Part shown: positions 14,798 to 22,882 of the stretch, in pieces | Numbering within the stretch: position 1 is the stretch's first letter | Layout of the letters: every line of letters begins with the position of its first letter | From: a bacterium | GTDB taxonomy: Bacteria; UBP14; UBA6098; 4484-93 | Assembly (NCBI GenBank): GCA_021158465.1 | Contig: JAGGUN010000038.1 | Coordinates: forward strand, 1 to 24,258 | Direction of reading: 5' to 3' | Length of the DNA: 24,258 bases | Made by a program: the position numbers and the translations under genes | Notes under the pieces: generated by a model | Told to the model about the DNA's origin: nothing | Seen by the model: only the letters and a program-made list of their open reading frames with translations | Database searches by the model: none

Positions 14798-16078
14798 ATG
14801 CAGAGGGCAGTCCTTTCCTGGAAGGTGTTATTGAGGGTAGTCATTATTCTCATACTGTTTTCGTTTTTTTTCTGGTTTTCCCTTGCCTTTGGGAGCTCGG
14901 GGAGCCTTTATTTCTTGTTTGGATTTGGTGGAGCGCTTCCGGATTCAGGAGCACTGGAGCCTGCGGTCTCTTTGGGTGCTGGTTTTACCAAGGGACATTT
15001 TATCTCCCCTGTTTCCATTGCTCTATCCGACACGGGGTATACTCTTAGTGTTGATGGGCTTTTTGAGACGGTATCAGGTTCCTTCTCGAGGCTCGGGCTC
15101 GGTCTTGGAGTAGATTACTGCTCTTCTGGGGTTGGGGTTGGACCGTCTCTTATGTTTATCAGGCGGTTTTCTCCCTCCTGGGGAGTTGGATTTTTGGGAA
15201 GGTATCTTCTGGGTTCTGGTGACAGGATGAACAGGTTTTCCTTTGGGGTGTCTATTCTCTGGTATCCAGGGATTAGCGATTCTGACCGTGACGGTGTTCC
15301 GAACGGTTCTGATCGCTGTCCTGCTACCCCTCTGGGTGCGGAGGTTGATAGGTTCGGTTGTGCTATCGACGCAGATAGGGATGGCGTCTTTGATGGTCTT
15401 GATAGGTGTCCGGATACACCGTATCTTGCGATAGTTGACAGCACCGGATGCCCTATTGATACTGATGGTGACGGTGTGTTTGATGGGGTTGATGTCTGTC
15501 CTGATACCCCGTCCGGTATGGCTGTGGATTCTGTTGGTTGCCCGGAGGATTCTGATGCGGATGGAGTACCTGATTTTGAAGATACCTGCCCAGACACGCC
15601 TTTCGGTGCGACCGTTGACAGATTCGGTTGTCCGAGTGACTCTGATGACGATGGTGTATATGATGGTCTTGACCGATGCCCTATGACGCCGCTTGAGGTT
15701 AAGGTCGATGAGTTCGGCTGTCCACTTATACCGCCAGTTAAGAGGATAGTGATAACAGAGGCGTTTGACGAGAACGGCAATCTGCCGGAATGGTGTGTTG
15801 ATTCCCTCCGTTCAGTAGCTGAGATGATATTTGCCTATCCCAATGTATCTATTGAACTTTTGGTCTACACCGATGGTGAGGGTAGTTTCCTTTACAATAT
15901 AAATCGTGCTACCCGTGTTATCGGGAAGATAAAAGGGATATTTAAGGAAAAGGGAGTTTCCGTTGATAAGATAAGATTTGTGGCAAAAGGAGAGGTAGAC
16001 CCGATAGCAGATAATTCCACTGCATCCGGCAGGATGAGAAACCGCCGGATCATTATAGTAGGGAAGGTTGAGGAATAA
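14798..16078 (+). CDS. OmpA-family protein with five thrombospondin type 3 repeats
   Basis: 426 aa. A signal peptide or anchor lies in the first ~35 residues (VVIILILFSFFFWFSLAFG). Residues ~36-155 are rich in Gly, Ser and aromatics like a small beta-barrel. Residues 161-310 hold five 30-residue repeats of the form DSDxDGVxDGxDxCPxTPxGxxVDxxGCP, which bind calcium and carry two Cys each. Residues ~312-420 are an OmpA-like domain, degenerate at the peptidoglycan site: VYTDGEG in place of GHTD, YNINRATRV in place of YNxxLSxxRA, but MRNRRIIIV is kept. The protein would link outer membrane to cell wall. The ribosome site before ATG 14798 is poor (GAGGA about 14 nt away), so the start is less sure. 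The longer paralogue follows 22 nt downstream. Confidence 0.85.
   Translation: MQRAVLSWKVLLRVVIILILFSFFFWFSLAFGSSGSLYFLFGFGGALPDSGALEPAVSLGAGFTKGHFISPVSIALSDTGYTLSVDGLFETVSGSFSRLGLGLGVDYCSSGVGVGPSLMFIRRFSPSWGVGFLGRYLLGSGDRMNRFSFGVSILWYPGISDSDRDGVPNGSDRCPATPLGAEVDRFGCAIDADRDGVFDGLDRCPDTPYLAIVDSTGCPIDTDGDGVFDGVDVCPDTPSGMAVDSVGCPEDSDADGVPDFEDTCPDTPFGATVDRFGCPSDSDDDGVYDGLDRCPMTPLEVKVDEFGCPLIPPVKRIVITEAFDENGNLPEWCVDSLRSVAEMIFAYPNVSIELLVYTDGEGSFLYNINRATRVIGKIKGIFKEKGVSVDKIRFVAKGEVDPIADNSTASGRMRNRRIIIVGKVEE
15278..15727 (+). repeat. Five tandem 90-bp coding repeats (TSP3 units, shorter OmpA paralogue)
   Basis: Five in-frame units of 30 codons, each beginning with a DxDxDG calcium loop and ending in GC(P). 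The units are diverged at DNA level but keep exact length. Confidence 0.85.
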
Positions 16079-16100
16079 AGTAAGATAGGGGGAGATTGAG

Positions 16101-18140
16101 ATGAGGAAGCTTGGATTAGTGGTTTTAGTTCTGCTTGTTTTTGCCTCTGGTTTGAAAGCGGGACTTATGAAGGAGCGGTTTGGTCTTGGAGCGGGCTGGT
16201 CGGTGGGCAAGCACTGGTCGAACTATGACTATATAGCTATCGGTCAGGACTGGTGGGGGCATCTGAAGTTCGGCGTGCTGGATGAGCTGGAGGTTGGTTT
16301 TCAGGGCGGGTATATGGTAGACTGGCCTGCAACGAATATCGACGAGGCTCCGTTTCGTATGAAGCTTGCCACCGGTGATACGCTCCCCTATGGTGTCATT
16401 ATTTGTAGGCAACCTTCTGGGATGAACAACGATAACCGTCCTTACCGTGTGAAACCCGATGGTAACAGGGATAGAGCTGTTGGGCTTTCATTCGAGAAAG
16501 GGTCTCTTCCCTTCCATTACGAGTATATCCCGCTTGAGCTTTTTATTCAGGCGAGAGCCCTTGCAAGGTCTATCTTCAACCCGTTTATGACTGTCGGTTT
16601 CGGCAGGACATCCTGGTCGGTAAAAGATAATGAGACAGGTAAGGTGTTCGATGTTCTTGACCAAGATGACAACTGGAAACCGTTTAAGGGAGAGATGTAT
16701 AATCTGTTGTTTGGGATAGGGTTTGAGGTTTTTCCTGTGAATGATGTTGGTATCACGGTTCTTGCTCAGACTCGCTACTTCTTTGCCGATGAGTTCACGC
16801 AGTATGTTTTTGATACACTTGGTGCCCAGACAGATTTGGGTGCGCGATTGACCTTCTATTACGGTGGCATCAAAGATTCGGACAGGGATGGTGTTCGGGA
16901 CAACAAGGATGAGTGTCCTGATACCCCGTTTGGTGCCATAGTTGATGAGCAGGGGTGTCCAATGGACTCTGATGGTGATGGGGTATTCGATGGTCTTGAC
17001 CTCTGCCCGAACACGCCTTCCAGAGCGATTGTTGATGCCAAAGGTTGCCCGAAGGATTCCGATGGAGATGGTGTCTACGATGGAATAGATAGGTGTATGG
17101 ATACTCCGGCGGGGGCGAAGGTAGATTCCGTTGGATGCCCTGTGGATTCAGACAGCGACGGCATTCCTGACTACAAGGACCGCTGCCCGAATACGCCCAT
17201 TGGCGCTCTTGTTGGGGAGTTTGGTTGCCCGAAGGATTCCGATGGTGATGGTGTTTATGATGGGTTAGACCTCTGCCCAAATACTCCACCTGGCACTCCT
17301 GTGAACCTCAACGGTTGTGAGGTCAAGCCTGGTGACTCCGATGGAGATGGTATCCCTGACGATAAGGACAAGTGTCCTGATACTCCATCAGGTGTCAGGG
17401 TTGATGCCTCGGGTTGTCCTGTTGATATGGATGGCGACGGCATTCCCGACTACAAGGACCGCTGCCCGAGAACACCGGAGAGAGCGATAGTGGATACCTT
17501 CGGTTGTCCAATGGATACGGACAACGACGGGGTTTACGATGGAATCGATAAATGTCCCAGCACTCCCTCAGGGGTTCAGGTTGATTCTCTCGGTTGTCCG
17601 ATGGATTTAGATGGAGATGGGGTGTACGATGGCACGGACAGGTGTCCGGGTACGCCGCGTGGTGCTTTGGTCGATGCCTCAGGTTGTCCGAAGGATTCCG
17701 ATGGAGATGGTGTCTATGACGGTTTGGACAAGTGTCCCAATACTCCTGCTGATGTAGAGGTTGATTCTGTTGGCTGTCCTAAGGTGAGGAAGCTTGAGAA
17801 GGGGGAATCGATTCGGGTGAAGGTGTATTTTGAAACAGCGAAGTGGGATATCACTCCCAAGGGTGAAGAAGACCTGCAAGAGGTTCTTATGATGCTGAAG
17901 GCGTATCCGGAGATGCGGATTCTGATCGAGGGGCATACAGACAATGTGGGTGGTGAGAAATATAATCTTGAACTTTCTACCAAGCGAGCGCTTTCGGTAA
18001 AGAACTGGCTGGTTGAGCACGGTATTGACCCGTCACGCCTTGAGACCAAAGGTTTCGGCTATTCGCGCCCTGTTGACACAAATGAGACGCCAGAGGGTAG
18101 GGCAAACAACAGGAGGATCGAGTTCAGGCGGATTGACTGA
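16101..18140 (+). CDS. OmpA-family protein with ten thrombospondin type 3 repeats
   Basis: 679 aa. ATG 16101 follows GGGGGAG; the signal peptide is MRKLGLVVLVLLVFASGLKA. Residues ~21-255 resemble an outer-membrane barrel with many aromatic-bounded strands (FMTVGFGRTSW, VGITVLAQTRYFF, LGARLTFYYGG). Residues 259-561 hold ten TSP3 units, nine of 30 residues and the fifth of 33. Residues ~565-679 are a full OmpA-like peptidoglycan-binding domain: VYFETAKWDITPKG, IEGHTDNVGGEKYNLELSTK then RA, and EGRANNRRIEF. It likely tethers the outer membrane to the cell wall across an unusually long calcium-stiffened spacer (roughly 300 residues). Tandem with the five-repeat paralogue. The stop overlaps the next gene by 1 nt (TGATG). 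Confidence 0.93.
   Translation: MRKLGLVVLVLLVFASGLKAGLMKERFGLGAGWSVGKHWSNYDYIAIGQDWWGHLKFGVLDELEVGFQGGYMVDWPATNIDEAPFRMKLATGDTLPYGVIICRQPSGMNNDNRPYRVKPDGNRDRAVGLSFEKGSLPFHYEYIPLELFIQARALARSIFNPFMTVGFGRTSWSVKDNETGKVFDVLDQDDNWKPFKGEMYNLLFGIGFEVFPVNDVGITVLAQTRYFFADEFTQYVFDTLGAQTDLGARLTFYYGGIKDSDRDGVRDNKDECPDTPFGAIVDEQGCPMDSDGDGVFDGLDLCPNTPSRAIVDAKGCPKDSDGDGVYDGIDRCMDTPAGAKVDSVGCPVDSDSDGIPDYKDRCPNTPIGALVGEFGCPKDSDGDGVYDGLDLCPNTPPGTPVNLNGCEVKPGDSDGDGIPDDKDKCPDTPSGVRVDASGCPVDMDGDGIPDYKDRCPRTPERAIVDTFGCPMDTDNDGVYDGIDKCPSTPSGVQVDSLGCPMDLDGDGVYDGTDRCPGTPRGALVDASGCPKDSDGDGVYDGLDKCPNTPADVEVDSVGCPKVRKLEKGESIRVKVYFETAKWDITPKGEEDLQEVLMMLKAYPEMRILIEGHTDNVGGEKYNLELSTKRALSVKNWLVEHGIDPSRLETKGFGYSRPVDTNETPEGRANNRRIEFRRID
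16875..17783 (+). repeat. Ten tandem coding repeats (TSP3 units, longer OmpA paralogue)
   Basis: Nine units of 90 bp and one of 99 bp. Some units are close at DNA level: the segments from 17157 and from 17436, 279 bp (three units) apart, are almost identical over about 35 bp, and units 3 and 10 open with the same GATTCCGATGGAGATGGTGT block. This suggests local copying between units. Confidence 0.88.
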
Positions 18141-18988
18141 TGGAGAAAAGCTATCTTCTGCTCATAATTCTTTGGGTGTGGGTTCTGGTTTTTGTCAGCT
18201 GTTCGGTGCTGGCTGAGCCCTCTTTTGTGGATACCGTTTTCGCCGACACAGATCTCCATCGGATGGATGTGAGCCGGGTGGATCCTTACCGTCTTGCCAT
18301 ATTCTCCGGGGTAGTGGTTGGGCTTTCTGCTTACAGTATAGACCAGTTTCAGGAGATATGGGGTCGCTCTACCGGTAGGTTTCATTTCAAGGAGCACGAC
18401 TGGAACGGCGATAATCTTGCCCAGTCCGACGAGGTAAGCCATCTTGTTCTCGGCTACAGGGCAACTCAGCTGGGGATAAATTTTGCCCGGTGGACAGGGA
18501 TGTCGGATGGGTTGAGCCGTGCGGTTGGAGCAGGTATCTCTGCCTTTTATATGACTTTGGTGGAATATCCTATCGATGCTTACAACCCCTACCAGGGGCT
18601 TGGTATATCCGACCTTATTTTCGACTATGTGGGGGTTGGCTTTGGACTGCTCCGGGACAAATATGAACCCCTTCGCCAATACGATATGAAGATAGAGGTG
18701 AAGGATGTTAGAAAGGTTCCCAAGAAGTTCTTTTCTCAGAGCAATCGGGAGTATGATTACTATATCTACTGGTTGACATACTCACCCTATCTGGGAGATG
18801 TTCCGTTGAACTTCGGTGTCGGCTATTCGACCGACCACTCAGATTGGAGAAATGTCAAGCGGGAGCTTTGGCTCGGCGTGGGAACGAGCGTCACAGATGT
18901 CGGCTACCTCTTTGGCGCGCGCTGGAGGCAGCTTCTTGATGTGTTGGGGTTGCTTGAGTTCTCCCTAAGAGTGCAGGTTCTCCGATGA
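18140..18988 (+). CDS. DUF2279/YfiM-like envelope protein, first paralogue
   Basis: 282 aa. An N-terminal signal peptide covers ~1-25 (LLLIILWVWVLVFVSCSVLA). The core matches the YfiM/DUF2279 type as I recall it, a poorly characterised family placed in the envelope: RFHFKEHDWNGDNLAQSDEV then SHL, ARWTGMSDGLSRAVGAGIS, VEYPIDAYNP, and GISDLIFDYVGVGFG. Conserved acidic and His residues lie in DE-x-x-H and EYPxDAY. The C-terminal ~90 residues (YYIYWLTYSP, PLNFGVGYS, ELWLGVGTS) look beta-rich. The start is fixed by TGATG overlap with the OmpA stop. The next gene is a paralogue overlapping by 4 nt. Function unknown; context with OmpA proteins suggests outer membrane or periplasm. Confidence 0.8.
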   Translation: MEKSYLLLIILWVWVLVFVSCSVLAEPSFVDTVFADTDLHRMDVSRVDPYRLAIFSGVVVGLSAYSIDQFQEIWGRSTGRFHFKEHDWNGDNLAQSDEVSHLVLGYRATQLGINFARWTGMSDGLSRAVGAGISAFYMTLVEYPIDAYNPYQGLGISDLIFDYVGVGFGLLRDKYEPLRQYDMKIEVKDVRKVPKKFFSQSNREYDYYIYWLTYSPYLGDVPLNFGVGYSTDHSDWRNVKRELWLGVGTSVTDVGYLFGARWRQLLDVLGLLEFSLRVQVLR

Positions 18989-19791
18989 GGGGTATTCTTG
19001 CTGTCCTTCTTATACTTGCTCTGGCCTCAACTTCTCTTGCCTCGGTGGATGCATCCGTGTCGGATAGTTCTTTACATAAGCCCTCGCCCTTGAAGATTGG
19101 GATCTATTCGGCTGCTGTTGCCTCTGTTGTATCCTATTCACTGCTCAAGTTCTACTCTGTTTGGGACACAACGCATGTTGGTTTCCACTTTAAGAAGGAT
19201 GATTTAAGAGGTGATAGGCTTCTTTTGCTCGATGAGGTTGCACACCTGTTTGGAGCTTACGCCTTCGTGCGGGCAGGGGCAGGACTTTCGAGATGGGCGG
19301 GATTAAGCGAGAAGACAAGCATACTTGCCGGCGTCGGTATCTCGTTTTTTGTTATGACATTTATGGAGTATCCGCTCGATGCTTACAAGCCGAACGAGGG
19401 TGTTTCCATAAGCGACCTTGCGTTTGATTATGCCGGCACGGCTATCGGTGTCTTGAGGGAAGCGACGCCTGCTCTTCACAATTTCGACATCAAGGTCGGT
19501 TTTGAGAACCTCTCTCGCATTCCCCCGGAGTTTCTTCCTCGTTCGACACCCGAGCATGGCGTGTTCGTCTACTGGCTCACATATTCTCCCGCACCAGAAT
19601 CCTTACCGCTCAATATCGGGCTCGGATATTCGGTCCGCCACGACGAGCGAAGGCAACCTCATCATGAGTGGTATGTTGGTGTGGGCACGAGTTTGACCGA
19701 ACTTTCAAAGAGGTTTTTGGGGAAATACGCAAGCGATTTTGAGTATCTTGGTGTTGTTGAGGTTGCTCTGACAGCGAAGATTGTTGATTAG
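18985..19791 (+). CDS. DUF2279/YfiM-like envelope protein, second paralogue
   Basis: 268 aa with signal peptide MRGILAVLLILALASTSLA. It aligns along its length with the preceding protein, about 40% identical by eye in the core: GFHFKKDDLRGDRLLLLDEV then AHL, SRWAGLSEKTSILAGVGIS, MEYPLDAYKP, SISDLAFDYAGTAIG, then YWLTYSP, PLNIGLGYS and YVGVGTSLTEL. The shared invariants (FHFK, GD, DE-V-x-H, RW-x-G, EYPxDAY, ISDLxFDY) mark likely functional residues. The ATG overlaps the previous stop (ATGA), so it is a coupled tandem duplicate. It ends the long plus-strand run; no convincing terminator hairpin follows before the tRNA promoter at 19800. Confidence 0.8.
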   Translation: MRGILAVLLILALASTSLASVDASVSDSSLHKPSPLKIGIYSAAVASVVSYSLLKFYSVWDTTHVGFHFKKDDLRGDRLLLLDEVAHLFGAYAFVRAGAGLSRWAGLSEKTSILAGVGISFFVMTFMEYPLDAYKPNEGVSISDLAFDYAGTAIGVLREATPALHNFDIKVGFENLSRIPPEFLPRSTPEHGVFVYWLTYSPAPESLPLNIGLGYSVRHDERRQPHHEWYVGVGTSLTELSKRFLGKYASDFEYLGVVEVALTAKIVD

Positions 19792-19799
19792 TTTTTCTC

Positions 19800-19827
19800 T
19801 TGACAATTTCTGGTAAGATGGTATAAT
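19800..19827 (+). promoter_or_regulatory. Strong sigma70 promoter of tRNA-Met and the GH57 genes
   Basis: Perfect TTGACA (19800-19805) and perfect TATAAT (19822-19827) with a 16-bp spacer; the tRNA begins 14 nt later. Confidence 0.85.
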
Positions 19828-19841
19828 TTATTTCCTTGGAA

Positions 19842-19915
19842 GGCGGCGTAGCTCAGCTGGTTAGAGCAGCGGAATCATAATCCGCGTGTCCGGGGTTCGA
19901 ATCCCTGCGCCGCTA
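19842..19915 (+). tRNA. tRNA-Met (anticodon CAT, elongator type)
   Basis: A complete 74-nt cloverleaf. Acceptor GGCGGCG (19842-19848) pairs with CGCCGCT (19908-19914, one G-T), D stem GCTC/GAGC, anticodon stem GCGGA/TCCGC with CAT at 19876-19878, T stem CGGGG/CCCTG with loop TTCGAAT, discriminator A. No CCA is encoded. The first pair is G-T and the D arm is of elongator type, so initiator fMet is unlikely; an Ile tRNA with a modified C (lysidine) cannot be fully ruled out by sequence alone. The next gene starts 23 nt later with no separate terminator or promoter. Confidence 0.95.
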
Positions 19916-19938
19916 TATTTTGTTTTTGAGGAGCAGAG

Positions 19939-22104
19939 ATGAAGCGCTTATCTTTGGCAATTCTCTGGCATATGCACCAACCATACTATTACCTTGAGGC
20001 AGAGGAGAGGTTCCTACTTCCTTGGGTAAGGCTTCATGCCCTCAAGGATTACTACGATATGCCTTACATTGTTTCTCGCTTCCCCGATCTCCATGTCAGT
20101 TTCAACCTTGTTCCTTCTCTTTTGGAGCAGATCGAGCTTTACATCTCTGGTAAGAAGGACTACTGTCAAGAGATAGCGTCGCGCCCTGTGGAGGAGTTGT
20201 CGGATGAGGATAAGCTATTTATCCTGAAAAACTTCTTCTTTATTGAGTTCGAGCACAACATAAGGATATCGCCGAGGTATCTTGAGCTTTACCGCAAGCG
20301 CGGCAAGAGTTTTTGGGAAGAGTATTTGAAGGAGAAATTACATCTTTTTACCCTTCAGGAGTACATTGACATAACTGTTCATTTTCTTCTTGCATGGTCT
20401 GGGAATTCCATTCAGGAGGATGGTTTTGTCCGCTCACTTATTGATCAGGATTCTTATTACACCGAGGAGCAGAAGCGGCGTCTTCTTCAGATCCATTCAG
20501 AGCACTTAAAGAAGATTGTTCCTCTCTACCGCAAGATGTGGGAGAATGGGCATATTGAACTCACTGCGAGCCCATATTTTCACCCGATACTCCCGCTCCT
20601 GTGTGATACAAACGTTGCAAAGGTGTGTCAGCCTCATCTTCCGCTTCCCGATAAGCGGTTTTCTCATCCCGAGGATGCAAGAAGGCAGGTAAAGGAGAGC
20701 ATCAGCTATTTTGAGGATAAGCTCGGCAGACCTCCCTCTGGGTTCTGGCCTGCAGAGGGAGGGGTGTCGGAGGCTGCTCTACGGATACTTGCCGAGGCGG
20801 GCGTTAGTTTTTGCATAACCGATGAAGGGATTCTTAGGCGCTCGCTTGCTCTCACGAGGGGAACGGCACTACAAGTCTGGTCACCTGAGCAGCTATATCA
20901 GCCATATTCAATATACCGTGGCGGGAAACTTTTGCACATCTTCTTCCGCGACAGGAAGCTGTCGGACAAGATAGGGTTCGAGTATGCCAATCTTCCCGCC
21001 GATGTCGCCGTCTCTGACTTTATCTCCAATCTTGAGAGGATATACAATTCCCTTCCTGACGATGGAAAGGAGTATATTGTCTCTGTGGTACTGGACGGTG
21101 AGAACGCCTGGGAGTATTTTGAGAGGAACGGTCTCGATTTTCTGACCAGGCTTTATGATGCCTTATCTTCTCATCCTGTAATAAGGACGACCACATTCTC
21201 AGATTATCTTTCCCGCAATTCCGGATTCCCTGTTCTTGAGAGGGTTTACCCTGGTTCCTGGATATCCAGTGATTTCCATATATGGATAGGTGACAAGGTA
21301 AAGAACAGAGCCTGGGATTATCTTGCTGAGGCGGTGGAGGCTGTAAATTCATCTGGGAACAAGGGGTCTGATGCCACAAGACCGCTTCTTGTTGCTGAGG
21401 GTAGCGACTGGTTCTGGTGGTATGGTGCTCCAAACTACACGCAGTTTATGCTTGAGTTCGACTACCTCTTCCGTGCTAACCTTTCCGCTGCGTATAAGGA
21501 GGCACATCTTGATATCCCTGAGCATCTCTGTGTTCCGGTTATGAAGGAGGGTGTTCTGCTTGAGCCGGCTCGTCCACCGCTCGAGCTTATGTCACCGACG
21601 CTTGATGGACTTGCCACATCGTTCTTTGAGTGGTCACCTGCTGGTTTCTATCAGCTCTCGGATTTTTCTGTGCGCCTTGCCAGGGATGAGAAGCCTATTA
21701 TCCGAAAGCTATATTTTGGCTTCGATAATGACTATCTATACATAAGGCTTGACCTCCGCCAGAAGCTAAATCGTATGTTGGATGTGGTGGATAGCTTGCG
21801 TCTTGTGTTTGAGGAGCCAGTCCACTGTGAGATAACCCTCACGATCACCCCCCTGTGTCAGGAGCCTGTCATTACCGTGAAAGGCGATATTTCCAAATCG
21901 GATAAGGATGTCTTAGCAAAGGCGGTTGAGCTGGTTGAGCTTGCTGTTCCAAGGGAACTCCTCGGCGGTTCACCAGGGGATAAAATTCTTTACTATATAG
22001 AGATGTTGGAGAAGGGTGAGGTGGTTGAACGTTTCCCTACTGGGGGAAGGCTTGTTGCTGTTCTCCCTTCTGCCGATTATAACGATGAAATGTGGTTTGT
22101 GTGA
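19939..22104 (+). CDS. Glycoside hydrolase family 57 (alpha-amylase / 4-alpha-glucanotransferase type)
   Basis: 721 aa, without a signal peptide, so cytoplasmic. GH57 enzymes act on alpha-glucans with retention. The family blocks are all visible: WHMHQP (10-15), SPYFHPILPL (211-220), GFWPAEGGVSE (268-278) with nucleophile Glu273, VVLDGENAWEYF (383-394) with acid/base Asp386, and AEGSDWFWWYG (486-496). A region after ~560 (KLYFGFDNDYLYIRLDL) looks like a beta-sandwich of the DOMON or glucodextranase C-terminal kind. Exact activity (amylase, pullulanase, glucanotransferase or branching) cannot be assigned; a role in storage glucan turnover is likely. ATG 19939 follows GAGGAG. It shares a promoter with tRNA-Met and is followed by folE2 10 nt after its stop. 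Confidence 0.93.
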   Translation: MKRLSLAILWHMHQPYYYLEAEERFLLPWVRLHALKDYYDMPYIVSRFPDLHVSFNLVPSLLEQIELYISGKKDYCQEIASRPVEELSDEDKLFILKNFFFIEFEHNIRISPRYLELYRKRGKSFWEEYLKEKLHLFTLQEYIDITVHFLLAWSGNSIQEDGFVRSLIDQDSYYTEEQKRRLLQIHSEHLKKIVPLYRKMWENGHIELTASPYFHPILPLLCDTNVAKVCQPHLPLPDKRFSHPEDARRQVKESISYFEDKLGRPPSGFWPAEGGVSEAALRILAEAGVSFCITDEGILRRSLALTRGTALQVWSPEQLYQPYSIYRGGKLLHIFFRDRKLSDKIGFEYANLPADVAVSDFISNLERIYNSLPDDGKEYIVSVVLDGENAWEYFERNGLDFLTRLYDALSSHPVIRTTTFSDYLSRNSGFPVLERVYPGSWISSDFHIWIGDKVKNRAWDYLAEAVEAVNSSGNKGSDATRPLLVAEGSDWFWWYGAPNYTQFMLEFDYLFRANLSAAYKEAHLDIPEHLCVPVMKEGVLLEPARPPLELMSPTLDGLATSFFEWSPAGFYQLSDFSVRLARDEKPIIRKLYFGFDNDYLYIRLDLRQKLNRMLDVVDSLRLVFEEPVHCEITLTITPLCQEPVITVKGDISKSDKDVLAKAVELVELAVPRELLGGSPGDKILYYIEMLEKGEVVERFPTGGRLVAVLPSADYNDEMWFV

Positions 22105-22108
22105 GGTG
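22103..22108 (+). promoter_or_regulatory. Ribosome binding site that sets the folE2 start
   Basis: GAGGTG overlaps the GH57 stop codon and lies 6 nt before GTG 22115. It favours that GTG over an in-frame ATG at 22085 within GH57. Confidence 0.65.
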
Positions 22109-22114
22109 ATTCCT

Positions 22115-22882
22115 GTGCGTGATGTTCAGAACGACGCTCCCAAAGATGCCATCCCGATAGACGAGGTCGGTATAAAATCTCTCCGTTATCCGATGAGGGT
22201 GCTCGATAGGACCCGTGGCTACCAGTATACTGTCGCAACTGTCTCGATGTTTGTCAACCTGCCGAAGCATTACCGTGGAACACATATGAGCCGTTTCGTG
22301 GAGATACTCAACGAGTTCCGCGGCAAGATGAGCTTCGAGGAGGTTTACCCGATGCTCGAGAAGATGCAGGAGGAGTTTGATGCCCAATCTGCAGGTGTTA
22401 GAATGGAGTTTCCTTATTTTGTCAGGAAGGTGTCGCCTGTTGCAGGTAGCGAATCCATAGCAGTGTATACTGCCTTCTTCGATGCCACATTGAAAGACGA
22501 TTTCGATTTCCGGTTCGGTGTTACTGTCCCTGTGAACCTTCTCTGCCCCTGCTCGAAGGAGATATCGGATAAGGGCGCACACAATCAACGTGCGTACATA
22601 AAGCTCGAGGTCAAAACCGAAGGTTTTGTCTGGTTTGAAGAGCTTATCCAGATAGCAGAGGATGCCGCCAGTTCCCCAGTTTATCCGCTTTTGAAGCGGG
22701 TAGATGAGAAGTTTATAACAGAGAGGGCATACAATACCCCACGCTTCGTCGAGGATGCAGCCAGAAGGGTTGCAAAGACACTATCCGAGGACAAACGGAT
22801 AACCTCATTCCTCGTCGAGGCGGAGAGTATGGAGTCGATCCACAACCACAACGCTTACGCCCTTATAAAATCCCGCTGTTGA
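22115..22882 (+). CDS. folE2: GTP cyclohydrolase FolE2 (type IB)
   Basis: 255 aa from GTG 22115, giving an N-terminus of (V/M)RDVQND as in known FolE2 proteins. It converts GTP to dihydroneopterin triphosphate, the first step of folate and also of queuosine synthesis. Family marks: IDEVGIKSLRYPMRV, GTHMSRFVEIL, LLCPCSKEISDKGAHNQRAY (the Cys and His of the metal site), and VEAESMESIHNHNAYA near the C-terminus. FolE2 uses varied metals and can replace the zinc enzyme FolE when zinc is short; nothing here shows such regulation. The gene lies 10 nt after GH57 with no terminator, so it belongs to the tRNA-GH57 unit. Its stop codon overlaps the -35 box of the next promoter. Confidence 0.95.
   Translation: MRDVQNDAPKDAIPIDEVGIKSLRYPMRVLDRTRGYQYTVATVSMFVNLPKHYRGTHMSRFVEILNEFRGKMSFEEVYPMLEKMQEEFDAQSAGVRMEFPYFVRKVSPVAGSESIAVYTAFFDATLKDDFDFRFGVTVPVNLLCPCSKEISDKGAHNQRAYIKLEVKTEGFVWFEELIQIAEDAASSPVYPLLKRVDEKFITERAYNTPRFVEDAARRVAKTLSEDKRITSFLVEAESMESIHNHNAYALIKSRC

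Noticed and set aside
15115-17443. Long minus-strand frames opposite the OmpA repeats
   Set aside because: Period-90 DNA without stops in one frame creates open frames on the other strand; the proteins are Ser/Pro-rich echoes of the TSP3 units.
15278-17783. CRISPR-like regular repeats
   Set aside because: The 90-bp units are in frame, degenerate and encode calcium-binding TSP3 modules; there are no identical repeats with unique spacers.
19916-19930. T-rich stretch after the tRNA as a terminator
   Set aside because: No hairpin other than the tRNA precedes it, and a ribosome site and gene follow at once.
22016-22114. Longer folE2 starting within GH57
   Set aside because: The extra residues do not match FolE2 proteins, and GTG 22115 has a good ribosome site and the family's N-terminal RDVQND.
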